Part shown: positions 35,247 to 46,115 of the stretch, in pieces
Layout of the letters: the number at the start of each line of letters is the position of its first letter
Position numbering within the stretch: position 1 is the first letter of the stretch
Assembly: GCA_902728285.1 (NCBI GenBank)
Contig: CACVBU010000871.1
Span: forward strand, 620,001-684,000
Direction of reading: 5' to 3'
Length of the DNA stretch: 64,000 nt
DNA from: Clytia hemisphaerica
Lineage: Eukaryota; Cnidaria; Hydrozoa; Leptothecata; Clytiidae
Position numbers and translations under genes: made by a program
The notes under the pieces: generated by a model
Databases searched by the model: none
The model's input: the letters and a program-made list of their open reading frames with translations, nothing else
What the model was told of the DNA's origin: nothing

Positions 35247-35992
35247 CCACACAGAGAATAGAAAGAGACATTTGTCTTTTTTATTTAGGAGAAAAACTTG
35301 TCTTCCTTCTTATCTATATTTCATTTCGCTCTTTCATGCTGGTATACCAGTGTTATGTCTCAGTGTTAAATTTATTCAACAACACTGTTTGAAAAAAAGC
35401 ACAACAATATCTCCCTTCTCCCAATAGTTTTTTTATGTAACCACTATGAATTTTGATGAAATCAAAGATAAAGATCTATTTCTAGAGAAAACCAGATTTT
35501 GAAGTTGCTTCGTATGTCTTCCTTTGATTTTTTAATTAATACATTACCAGCAATATTCGAATGTTCCCCAAACATTGAATTGTTATAAAATCGACTCGGG
35601 GACACAGAAAACTAAGGGGTGAAATTGGGAAAACGGAAGAATGGGTCTTAATCGAAAAAGTAAATCTGCCTTCCTCTCTAAGCCTGCTCCTCTATCATTT
35701 TTATTTATTTTCCACCTGTACCATATAGCCTTGTTTTTTAAATATATTTAATGAAAATCTTTATCGATTGTTTTCATTCTCTTTATCTAAAAAAAAGGCG
35801 AATATTTCGATTGATATATTTTTCAAAAATTGAATCAACATAATATAAATCGTAAAAATACTCAAACTTTTTGCAAAGGGCTGTAAGATCATGAACATCG
35901 CAAATCTTTTAACAACAGTATCCCTTCATTGAAAGAAGGCTCTTAGCGTAATGCCTTTTCTGCATCTCAAAGCTCACAGGGGCTACAAACTA
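35247..35992. other. AT-rich intergenic DNA
   Basis: Nothing supported. Confidence 0.35.
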
Positions 35993-36318
35993 CACGCTTT
36001 TTTTATAAGAATGTTGTAAATCCATTTCATCATGGATATTCTTAACTTTTTTGGGAAAATCATCCTGAAATATTCTTACAGCATTCTTAGGTTAGGATCC
36101 TAATTCAGACTAGATTTAACATTTAGTACATGTGTCTCAAGGAACCTTACTTAGGGGTAATTGGTAATTTATAATTGAAAATGCTCTAAAAATGGCATTC
36201 TTAGCTTGAGTAGCCAAACTCCACGATGGTGATATTCTTAGCACTCACTATTCTTATTTTTTTGGCCATTTTCATCATTGACATTCTTATAAAGTGTATT
36301 CTTATTAAAAAAAACGTG
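35993..36318. mobile_element. Tc1/mariner-type MITE, ATTCTTA-rich
   Basis: Ends CACGCTTTTTTTATAAGAAT and, read in reverse, CACGTTTTTTTTAATAAGAA. Flanked by TA (35991-35992 and 36319-36320). The word ATTCTTA recurs about nine times inside. Confidence 0.7.
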
Positions 36319-36320
36319 TA

Positions 36321-37067
36321 TTTTAGAAAAGGTACCAACTCACGAAATTTCAAGGGGCTATCAAATCATTAAAAGAAAAACTTAGCTTTCTCTTCCTCTG
36401 AAATCCAACGTCTGTAAAGACTGTATGGTTGGATTTGAAGAAAAAAAATTCCGCCCTAAACCCCCCTCCCTCAAGGATGACAACAACAAAAAACACGCAA
36501 CACAAGCGACCTACCAGTACCACCAATTTGAACCACTCTCGAATCAGATTGCTAGACCATTTTTTTAGAAATCTTAGTGTGAAGAATCTAAAACCTTTTG
36601 GAACTTGTTATATAACATCAAAGGTTCCAGAAAAGTTTTCCATTCTGGCCATTTTCTATCCACTTACTCGTTTCCAGGTCTTGAACCTCAACAAAAATGG
36701 TCATGTTATTAACGTTGGATCGGAAATTTGATGTGGATTTGAAAAAAGGTTTATCTCATAGGGTGAGCAATATGTTGTCATCAGAATCATTTGAGAGTCT
36801 TTGATCTTGCCGCGAATTCGAGATCAATTGTTTGATGGTTAACAAAAACTTAATCAAACACTTTTTTTTCTTCTTTTTCTTTTTTTTTCCTTTTTTCCGG
36901 AAAATTTTTCATCGTGTCAATGCAAAATTTTTAAATAAGAGAAAAATCGAATTGGACCGGTGTGCCCTGGCCTTCTCTGTCAGTTTGCAGAGTATGGCAA
37001 AGCTGCACTCGACTTTGGAGAAAGACTTTGGATTCAGCGGATCTGTGTCATCCTTCCGATATTTCAG
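36321..37067. other. Intergenic or intronic DNA
   Basis: Long T-tract at 36860-36892. No exon I can support. Confidence 0.3.
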
Positions 37068-37164
37068 TAACATCTGAAAACGGGGGACCGGAATACGGAT
37101 TTGCAGAAATGCCGAAATCGAATAAATATTTTCTCTATGAAAACTTGACCTCTGGGTACCCAGG
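37068..37164 (+). CDS. Isolated candidate internal exon
   Basis: Acceptor CCGATATTTCAG and donor GG|GTAAGT bracket 97 nt. The frame reads SENGGPEYGFAEMPKSNKYF and then LYENLTSGYP, which looks like coding sequence. No partner exons found and no family recognised. Confidence 0.25.
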
Positions 37165-37186
37165 GTAAGTTAAATCTTTAAGGAGG

Positions 37187-37582
37187 TTTGGGTTTGATTA
37201 CAATCTTTTTTTATGAGCATATGGGAAAATCCGGTCGAGGCTCAATATGCTTAGCCAAATCTCATTTTCAGCCTAAATTTATGCTTATTTATTTGCTTAG
37301 ACTTCGATTTATTAATTTTCTTTGGATTTATGATGGTTTCGACACATTGATTCGGCTCAAAGAATGAAAATTATCTTTGTAATTTGGCGCAGCAGGCGAA
37401 AATCTTTGGTCTAAGAAAGCTCAAACAGCTTTAAAACTAACCCTAAACAGGTCAGCGTTTTAGAAAAGCAGCACGATTTTTTTTTGTATTTCAGCTTGGA
37501 GGTATGCTTAGCAGTATGCTTATTTTTTTACCGAATTTGAGCCCAAGTATGCTTATAAACGTTATGCTTATATAAAAGAAAG
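37187..37582. repeat. ATGCTTA-rich probable MITE
   Basis: Recurrent TATGCTTA words, with TTTTTTATGAGCATA near the left and TATGCTTATATAAAAG near the right as weak inverted ends. The style is like the ATTCTTA element at 35993-36318. Confidence 0.4.
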
Positions 37583-37723
37583 AGTTAAACAGTTGAGCCC
37601 GAATGACATTTGGACACCCCCATCTAACAGACCCGGTAAGATCAAAGGGGACAAAGGAGATTTTCCTGCGAAATTTTAAACACCGCAAATAATTTTTAAG
37701 CGCGTTAAGCTACAGCTAGAAAG

Positions 37724-37819
37724 TAAAGTTTTAACAGGAGACTTAAGACTTACGACCTTAGGATCTCAGGATTTAAAAGCTCAAATTTGCTCCAATTAAT
37801 TAGGCTTGGAATATAGCCT
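37724..37819 (+). repeat. Short dispersed repeat, copy 2 of 3
   Basis: Same word order as 10669-10743: GTTTTAAC, ACTTAAGACTTACGACCTTA, AAAAGCTCAAATTTG, GGCTTGGAATATAGCC. Confidence 0.55.
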
Positions 37820-38456
37820 AGAAGCCACCGAACCTCTCCAAAATCGAAATATTCAATAAAAGCAAGTGGAAGTGCTAAAATAACAATTCTCGCCCGAACT
37901 TTAAACGTCAAATACACGAAAATTTCAATATATTTTGACCATGATTGCGGCTAGGTCGCGATATAAGTGTGTCTGAAAATGTCGTTGCTATTGTAGGGGG
38001 CGGGTGTTTTGGTGGGCGGCCGCCAATCCGCCGCATGAAATTCGATTTTCATAATGTAGAAAGGGCTTTATTTTTTTGTTTATGTTTTATGTTGCGTAAG
38101 GATCATTTGCCAGGCTAGTCAAAAGTGAAAGTTGTGTAACTTCAGGTAACTTGAAGACCAAACATGAAAGAAAAGTTCATTGTAGAGCAAAAGTGAAGGC
38201 TTATAGAAGTGAATTCATCAAATTCCTTCTGGAAAGTTACACAAGATTAAACACAACATAACATAGGATATTAGAGATTTTTTATAAAGAATGATTTGCT
38301 GAAGTAAAGTTGACAAATGGATTCCTGGGCGCTGGAAAGACAGTAAGTTTTATAATAATAAGTTACATTAAATTTTTTTTTCCCCAAACGACTGTACGAC
38401 ACTGCTCTTTTTCTTTTTGGACCTACGTGGGAGGTCCTTTAAATTATCTTAAGTCT
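37820..38456. other. Intergenic DNA
   Basis: Contains a short GC-rich island at 37995-38036 (GGGCGGCCGCC). 38419-38446 (GGACCTACGTGGGAGGTCC) resembles 54004-54032. No gene seen. Confidence 0.35.
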
Positions 38457-39330
38457 ATACCGTGAGATTGGGTAACTTGCATCAGTGGAGGCTAACATGC
38501 ATAGCCCTCAACAGTATAGACCTAACTCTTCATACAAAAATTACGGGAAACACATATTTGGACTTTGAACCCTATGCTGCACTCAAGCACTTGAGCCAAA
38601 ATCCCGCAAAGGCGGGACAAAAATCAGTTTTTCGAAGTTTGCAAAAAAACGCCACATAGAAGATCTTTCAAATTCAGTATGTGAATAGGGCAGTAAAAAA
38701 TACAACTTTTCTATTTTTCCTTTTTTTTGCAAAAGTTCTAGGAATGAAAATAAAGGGATAATGATAATTGAATACTATCCATTGATGATCCGCGGCACTA
38801 TCGTAAAGCTAGAATCACTTCGCGTACACTTCGCTTGAGAAAATGATTGACAGATTGAAGTTTTTCATCCCCGCGGCGCGCGCCGCGCGGGAGCTCGGGC
38901 GCTATGCAAGAGTTCTCGGCTCAATCCTCGGACCGCGCTAAAATGGTAAACTGAGCTGTGATAGATCATTTCGATGGAAGTTGTTGGAATGTTTACAAGG
39001 CTCTTGACAGAAAATCGTTTGTTTTATTGTCAATGATGACAGTGTGGTTATTAATTTTGTTAGATCTGACAAATTGATGTTTGTAAGTGCACTTTATAGT
39101 TTTGATTCCCATTGAAGAATCATATTCTGGTTTTCATGTTATTAGATGCTGTTTAGAGCTTTAGGTCTACACTGCTCAAATGAAAGACCTGTCTGGTCAT
39201 TAAAATAAAAATGGTAGAGTAGAGCTGCGAGCGGAGCTGCGTAGTTGTATTTTAATGACCAGCCAGTCATTCATTTGAGGGCTATGCATGCCTCCACTGA
39301 TGCAAGTCACCCAATCTCACGGCATATTTT
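38457..39330. mobile_element. Terminal-inverted-repeat element, relative of 11746-12530
   Basis: The left arm (CCGTGAGATTGGGTAACTTG, CATCAGTGGAGGC, CATGCATAGCCCTCAA) mirrors the right arm ending CCCAATCTCACGGCAT. It is interrupted by a complete second element at 38512-39174. GTAGAGTAGAGCTGCGAGCG in its right part also occurs in the 11.8-kb relative. Confidence 0.85.
38512..39174. mobile_element. CAGTATAGACC element, 663 bp, nested
   Basis: Ends CAGTATAGACC / GGTCTACACTG, flanked by a 5-bp CTCAA duplication created in the CCCTCAAATGA sequence of the host arm. Relatives: 60296-60821 (reverse) and 62046-62463 (truncated). A GC palindrome GCGGCGCGCGCCGC lies at 38874-38887. Non-coding. Confidence 0.88.
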
Positions 39331-40430
39331 CGTGGGTACTTAATTTTATTGGATGCAAAACCTTTTACGAGCAAGTAAACAATTGTTCTTAAAAGGGCGT
39401 GGCCAGTGGATTGTTATTGTTTCAAAAATAAAGAAAAAATTCAAAATGTCTGTGACCAACATTTTGATATGTTTCTTAGGGTGTTGATTCCAAATTTGAA
39501 TGTTACCAAGCTTGAAAACCCCCAGTTTTTGCGTAATACACCTTCCCCGTAATTCAAAGTTCTCAGAAATGGCCCGGGAAAATGTGCGCTCCACCGTTGT
39601 GTAAAAAAAGTGTTTTTGCCTGCGACGGGTTAGGGAAAGTGGGATTTGAGCCTCTAACTTTTGACAGCGATCTTCTTTTGGCAAAATATTTTCAGGGTGG
39701 TATATGAATAGATTGAACATACTAAAATTTGAGGGGATTTTGTTCGACAGAGCTTAAGCAGGGGTGTATCTAGGATTTTTAGGATACGCTGCAAAAAAGA
39801 TTCAGCTATATATAGTGATTCAGCTATATATAGTGTCTAAGGAGGGCCCACCATGGTTGGGCCGGACGGGCTAGAAAATTATTTGAATTTCGACCCTCTA
39901 GATTGGCTAAAACAGCCACCATTTTATGCCCAATGTACCATGAACCAGAAATAAAGAATTAAAATTCATTTCATTTAAACACAAAATGAAGCTGGTAAAA
40001 CTAAGATAGTTTTTTGGGCTAAAGAGTTTTAAAAACCAAAAAAGAGTGGCCTCTAAAATATGGAAAAAATGAAGGAAAGAGAAAGGAGGTGTAAAACATT
40101 AGCAATTCATTATATCAATGACAAAAATCATAACTATCTTTACACAAAAAAGTGAAAAATGATATCAAAATAATACATTAGCACACAAAAAATTATAAAT
40201 TATACAAAAATCTTTATCTGATCGTGATAATAGCATTAACAATAATAATAATATTTACCAAACTGTCTAAAAATTTTTAATATAATTTTGATTCTTACTA
40301 TGTCAAATTTATTTATCTTATTGCTGCCAAAAGGTGACTTAATAATTTTAAGCAGATTAATAATAATAGCCTTTTGCCATTTCAAATGAAAATTTAGAGA
40401 AAAAGAGCAAAACTATTTTATTCAGACTGC
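39331..40430. other. Intergenic AT-rich DNA
   Basis: A direct duplication GATTCAGCTATATATAGT is at 39801-39836. A 124-codon minus-strand frame (39346-39720) has an ATG but no recognisable family. Confidence 0.35.
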
Positions 40431-40574
40431 TCAAGAAAAGAGTATTTCATTAGAAAATTGATTAATGTGATGCATTAAAGTATCCAAAACTAGAATTTGT
40501 ACTGAAGCTGAAATCTCTATAGTTGGTTCATCTTGAAATTGTAGTCTAGCCCCATTCTGGTGTCTCGTTTGGAA
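40431..40574 (-). CDS. Candidate C-terminal exon of an unidentified gene
   Basis: An acceptor GGTAAACAG is followed by 47 codons and a TGA. The readable sequence includes RLQFQDEPTIEISASVQILV, then LDTLMHHINQFSNEIL, which has amphipathic helix character and coding-like composition. It may belong with the exon at 41748-41927 or to another gene; the 840-bp transposon lies between them. Confidence 0.4.
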   Translation of the reverse strand, partial: FQTRHQNGARLQFQDEPTIEISASVQILVLDTLMHHINQFSNEILFS

Positions 40575-40818
40575 CTGTTTACCAAATCAAGCAGGGAATC
40601 CTGTACCAGGGGTAAAAAGCCCCCAATCCGAATTGAAAACAAACCATATGTCATCAGAAACTCATTTATTCATTATGTACATAATGCAGCATGGTTATTT
40701 TTGGTATCAAAATTCAGTTGTTGTGTTATAAATTTTATACTTTATATATACATTTATGCATCCAAATTCATTTGCATTGGCAATTATACATGTCAAAATC
40801 AAATCAAGATGTACTTTC

Positions 40819-41658
40819 ATGGCTGGAACCCCCCCTGGCCGTAGGGGGGGCTAAAAGGTCGAGCAGCAATTGGTAGCTGATTTTTTACTGTGGCTAGGGG
40901 GGACTAACCATGTTAGGGGTCACCTAATTTTTCAGATGGACCTGGGGGGCTAGATTCTATATTTGGTGATTGAATTATATAAGCAGCCTACCAGACCATA
41001 GGTTGGCACTTTCTCATCTTATATTTTAATCTAAGCAATGCTCAAAAACTGACAATTTGGTATCTAATATATTATCTGCAGTGCCGTAGCAACTGGGGGG
41101 GGGGCTATGCCCCCAATAATATTTTAAAAAAATGGTTATTTTGCAAAATGCAAAGTTTTTCTTTTTTAATTTGTGATAATTGTCTTATAAGTGCATGTTT
41201 TGACTGCATTTTCAAGCAATCTAGAGCTCAAATTTTCAAAATTTCCCCCCTCGGGCCAAACCATGGTTGGCCCTCGCGGTGTCACCAAACTTCAGCCCCC
41301 CTAATATGAAAATGCTTCTTACGGCACTGATCTGTAAAAATTCTTTAATCCTGTTGCATTTACTTAGATAAAAAATCTGTCTGGCTAGGGATCTGCACCC
41401 TGACTTACAAAACCTTTATAATGTGTAGCATGAACCTTCAGTAGTTAGCTTATCTCTTATTTCTTAGGGCATTTATTCTATTTAGCAATAAGCTAAACTA
41501 ACTGTTGTATTTGCTTGATTGTTTGAAAAGGATTTTCGAAAAAATTTGACGTGTCATTGGCTTAGGGGTCACCTAAAATATTTGGCAACCAGGGGTTACC
41601 TAAATCTTAGGGGTCACCTGAATTCTTAGGGGGCACCTAAAACCTGCTGCCAAGCCAT
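40819..41658. mobile_element. 840-bp repeat element, copy 2
   Basis: ATGGCTGG...CCAAGCCAT, flanked by exact direct repeats GTACTTTC (40811-40818 and 41659-41666), which suggests a recent insertion. It matches 17294-18117 throughout. Inside, GGTTGGCCCTCGCGGT and several GGGGTCACCTAA words are shared. No transposase frame, so it is non-autonomous. Confidence 0.92.
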
Positions 41659-41747
41659 GTACTTTCCAGAGATGATTTACATGACAAATATTGATATCCA
41701 GTTTACAGGAAAAATTTTGAATCCAAAAACTTTCAAGAAACTAAATG

Positions 41748-41927
41748 TTAGGTACACATCATCATTTTGATTGAATTATTCCATTCTGATGTTTCCTTAA
41801 AGTTAAATATGGTTCCACTCATCTTATTATAGCAGACTTTGTCAGTGTTTACAAAGATTTCGTACCAACCACGTGAAGGTGCAAAATAATCCATTGGTCT
41901 AGGGGCTACTGGACAGTATGATGGCCA
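41748..41927 (-). CDS. Candidate C-terminal exon, Tyr/Phe-rich, unidentified
   Basis: The acceptor CTTTCAGGTTAG is followed by 59 open codons and a TAA at 41748-41750. The sequence reads WPSYCPVAPRPMDYFAPSRG, then WYEIFVNTDKVCYNKMSGTI, which is clearly protein-like. No upstream exon was located and no family recognised. Confidence 0.4.
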   Translation of the reverse strand, partial: WPSYCPVAPRPMDYFAPSRGWYEIFVNTDKVCYNKMSGTIFNFKETSEWNNSIKMMMCT

Positions 41928-42934
41928 CTAACCTGAAAGTATATAATGAAGAGAGAATTAGGATCTTTGCAAGCTACACCTACATTAACAAACACAAAAC
42001 AACAAAATTTAAGTCAAACGACAACTGGACAACCAATGAAATTAATCTTATATAATAACCGGCTGACTGTGGGTAACCGCCAATCGCAATTTGCGACAAA
42101 ATAGATAAAATCAGGACTGTCTATTCTGTTTTTTCTTCTCCAAGCATCTAAAGCCATTTGACGAGTCTTGACTTTTCACGTTTTGACACTAACAGTCATC
42201 AAATCCCGGGCAAACCCTGCATTTTGACCTCATCCAGGTCTTTCTGCAAAACTTTGCAGGGTGCAGGCCTGCAAAACTCTTTTGTACACAAAATCTAAAA
42301 TACAGACTCGAATTCACACTTCTTGTAACGCGACTTGATAAACAGTTTTCTTATATTTACCGCGGACTTTAAGTCAGTAAAATAAATCTAATGAGTACTA
42401 CTACTACTACTACTCCAGGTAGGCTAAAAACAAGCTGCGACAAAAAAGACTCCAGAGCATACCCTGCGAGTGCATGTTTTGCAGGGGTGTCGCACCGCCC
42501 CTGCTTAAGAAAAGCTAAAAAAAGCAACTTTCCCTTAGGGAACGCAGGCAAAAACAGGTTTGTTTACCTCCAGAGACCAAACGGTGGAGAGCATCAAAAT
42601 AATGCATGCGCATTAGTTTTACAAATTACGGGAAAGGTGTATATATTTGCGATTTTTTGCGTTTTTAGGTAAAATTGTAAGCCCTGAAAATTTGTGATTT
42701 TTGGGGGGTCTTCAAAATCAAAAAAGACCTATACCACGTGATAGAGCTCTTCAAACTGAGCAAAAACATGTATGATCAAAGTCTCAACTTTTCTAGATCA
42801 AAAGTTATAGACAATTTTATGGTAAAAAATTGATTGAAAACAGGGAATTTCCCCACAATTTGCATAATTTATGCAAAATTTTAGCATTTTTTTACCACAA
42901 AAACGCCCATAACTTTTGATGCGTGCTGACAGTT
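41928..42934. other. Intergenic or intronic DNA
   Basis: Has an (ACT)n run at 42394-42416. CTTTGCAGGGTGCAGGCCTGC and related words around 42180-42500 suggest another degraded repeat. No gene I can support. Confidence 0.35.
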
Positions 42935-43617
42935 AAGACAGTTTTTATATTCAAGATTATGGGATTTCCAGTGTGTGGTCGATTTTACTTTCGTTTTCAA
43001 TAGTTTTCATTTTCGATTTCAAGCAACATCTTAGCAACAGGGTGCTTGCCCATAGTTACAGGGGTTTGTTAAAAAAATCAAGTATAGAAAATTTTCCGAA
43101 TCCCACATTTTCAATGAAAAATTAAACTTTTGTTTGTGTTTAATTTTTTTGCACTCTTTAAAATGAAAATATTTAAGATTTTAAAAGCTCTTCTTTTGTT
43201 ACCGCACTTTGTTGACAATCTAACACTCGCATCAAACTTCCGCATTATTCAGTTAATCAAAGATGAGAAATAGTATAATAAATTGAAGCAAATAAAAGAG
43301 GTGTTATAAAGGGTGAGATTTTACAGCCGCCCATCGTTCAAGGCACTTAGATGCTACGGGTGCCCATAAGAAGGGCCGTGTGAAATGGGGCAATCTCATT
43401 GATGGAAATTTGATAGACAGTCCACAAATGAGCGCCAGGAAGTAATCAGTAAAAGAGACCACTTTCGTTTTTGTTGCAGATTTTGATATAAACTTCTCAC
43501 AGGGATTACTTATCAGCTGTGTCAACTTGTCAGCATTGTATTGTTGCAAAGGGAAAGATTTAAGAGGTAAGACTAGCCAATTTTCTAATCCTGATATAGG
43601 AGTTGAAGTCTAGCCTG
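42935..43617. mobile_element. GACAGTATAGAC-type element, subfamily B, copy 1
   Basis: The left end (GACAGTTTTTATATTCAAGA) and right end (read in reverse, CTTCAACTCCTATATCAGGA) match the ends of 60835-61552. The interior is shared with that copy in reverse orientation. Sequence at 43640-43918 and 44657-44900 is a further, partly inverted relative. Confidence 0.65.
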
Positions 43618-43918
43618 CCTGAGCTGACAATTGCTTAGGCAACCATCAACAATATGTTCTGTCCATGTTGCCTGACAGACTCACCTTCAAAACATAAATA
43701 CCGAGTCAGCCCAGTTGCAATAATGTCAGAAATTTTTTCGAAAGAACAAGATTTGCTACTGACCGACCAACCGACTGGATTTTGGGATGTTTTATGATGC
43801 AAACAGAACATATTACCGATATACACCTTACATAGTTGACACATTGTACACATTGACAAAAGTATTCCCAATGCAATATTAAAATCTGCAATAAAAACAA
43901 AAGTGGTCTCTTCTTCTC

Positions 43919-44656
43919 GGTGTCCGGACAATTCCCCCCTGGTGAATTCCCCCGGTGAATTCCCCCCCAGTAAATTCCCCCCCCCAGTAAATTCCCCCTG
44001 GTGAATTCCCCCCCCAGAAAATTCCCACCCGGTGAATTCCCCCCTCGTGAATTCCCACCCATATATTTTCATATGTGTTTTTAAGTATCGAAATCATGGA
44101 CTGTAACCCGGGGGGTACTAGGGTTGGCAAATGAGAGGTATGTGCAAACAGGACCTCCAAAAACCAACCCTTAGAGAGACTGATTTTTGCTGAAAAGGTG
44201 ACCCTTAGAGAGACTTTTTGAAATTTTTTTTTTTGATTTTTGAAAAAAGTCATACCCCTACAGTACAGAGACTTTATTACAATTTTTTCTCAGGAAATCA
44301 AAAAATTTCGTAAAAATCCTCAATTTTCCGACCCTTAGAGAGACTAATTTAAAACTTTCAATCAAAACAAACCTCCAATTTTAGGTTCAAGGATTTTTAC
44401 ATGATAGTCTACAAAGTTTTAAGAATCACAACGCCCATTTTTTTTATTCTGAGAAAAGAACTGAAAGATTTTTACATGATAGTCGTGTACACAGATTTTT
44501 ATATAATAAATAGTAAAATCGCTTATTTCAAATTACTGTACATGATTTTTTAGTTCACCAGGGGGGAATTCACCGGGTGGGAATTTTTCGGGGGGGGGGG
44601 ATTCACCAGGGGGAATTCACTGGGGGGAATTCACCAGGGGGAATTGTCTGGGAATC
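43919..44656. mobile_element. Foldback-type element with minisatellite arms, GAATTCCCCCC type
   Basis: The left arm (43919-44063) and right arm (about 44553-44656) are inverted copies of an array whose unit is about GGTGAATTCCCCCC. The outer ends are GGTGTCCGGACAATTCCCCC and, read in reverse, GATTCCCAGACAATTCCCCC. The element is flanked by an exact 9-bp duplication CTTCTTCTC (43910-43918 and 44657-44665). The interior repeats GACCCTTAGAGAGAC. No transposase. Confidence 0.88.
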
Positions 44657-44665
44657 CTTCTTCTC

Positions 44666-46115
44666 AGTGGCTCCTGTATGGCGCTCCATCAGAAAGTCTT
44701 TTTCAACCAATGAGATTGCCGTGTATGATGTAGGTTAATGTCTGGTCCTAACATCTGGCGCTAATGGCTTTTCGGCACCTTGGATGACGAGCAGTTGTAT
44801 AACTTTATTTGTTTCAATCCTTGATTATGAGGGTCTGAATTTTTCTTATCTTTAGTTCTCAAAGGAAAGCAGGAATTTGATTTGAACGTTTCTTTTCAAA
44901 GAATCCTGATTGTATAAAGGCTTTACCTTAATTTGGTTGGACACTTCTTTTTAAAATATCACACAACAGTCATTTTTCCCACCTATGGCTTTTCTTTTTG
45001 ATCTATTATTGGTTTCTTTTGTTGATTACATGCGTAATCGATGACTTGCACGTCATTTCTTGAAATGGAAACGCACGATAACACACCTCTATTTTTTGTA
45101 TGTTCCTGTAATTCAAACTCAAAATTAGTCCCCTCAGAAGCTGTAATTCAAATCTTTCTCTAATTCAAAGAAAATTTTTGGTCGCATGAGTCAACTGTAA
45201 TTATTCCTTTCCAACATTATAATGTAGATATCAGTTGACACAAAATTTTCAGATAATTATTCCCCATGCAAACGGCTATTCCATTTATAAACTGGTGGAT
45301 TATATATATAGCTCAAATTTGGCTAAATTTTCTCAGCACTGTAAGGGTCTGGTTTTGAGACCCTATTTCTTTTTGTAATTATGATGGTCATTTTCAAATC
45401 AGTTGCCTCCATAAAATAGTCTCATTTTGGCAAAAACTTGTCCCCAGGCCAGTCTGGGCCTAAAAAAATAAGAATTTTCAAAAGAATTCCACCAATCTGA
45501 AGAGGCAGGTGTGTCAAATTTCAGCCAAATCTGACTATTTTTGAAGGTATCACCTGGGCTGCTCTTGACAGTTTTAACAAAAAAGGTTTTGAAAATAGTA
45601 GTATTTTTTTTAAATGGTCTTATTAGATTAGACAGGAGAACAAGCAACAAGCAGATACAAAACCTCCTGAATTTTTTTAATGAAATTGTTATCTAGCTTC
45701 AATAACTACCATAAAAAACTAAAGTTTATTATTATTATTATTATTATTATCATCAAACTTTAAAATCCTACATGAGCGATTGCTGTTAATCATCTAGCTG
45801 TCCAAATAAAATTTGGAAGTTTTTTGCTCCAGATCATGTCATCATGGCATGTCATCATGTAGTCTTAAGCTTAAATGTTTTAATTTTTTACAAAATAATA
45901 TTTTACTTTAAATAATCTTTAAGACATTTCTTCATTACAATAAGAAAATTAGACATAGGAAAAGCGTTTGTTACACCAAAGTTACAAAATATAAATATTA
46001 GAAATAACTTGCATAATATCAAATGGGAAATCTCACTTGAATTCGTTCTCTTTGTTACAAGACTTTTGTAATATAATGAAGGGTCAAATTAATATTTTTT
46101 CCTTGTACCCTATGT
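44666..46115. other. Repeat remnants and LONRF upstream region
   Basis: 44666-44900 is a remnant of the subfamily B element. An (ATT)n microsatellite lies at 45727-45751. A strong acceptor (CACTTCTTTTTGTAG) at 46130-46144 implies that a LONRF exon may lie upstream; I found none I trust. Confidence 0.4.

Noticed and set aside
36429..36731. 100-codon plus-strand frame
   Set aside because: Begins without an ATG in A-rich DNA and has no splice-supported structure.
39346..39720. 124-codon minus-strand frame starting with ATG
   Set aside because: No recognisable family, domain or splice context; composition fits chance in repeat-flanked DNA.
42391..42672. 93-codon frame starting in an ACT microsatellite
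   Set aside because: Thr run comes from the repeat and the rest has no protein-like pattern.
43635..44253. Overlapping Gly-rich minus-strand frames (GGNSPGG-like)
   Set aside because: They are translations of the foldback minisatellite arm, open in several frames at once.
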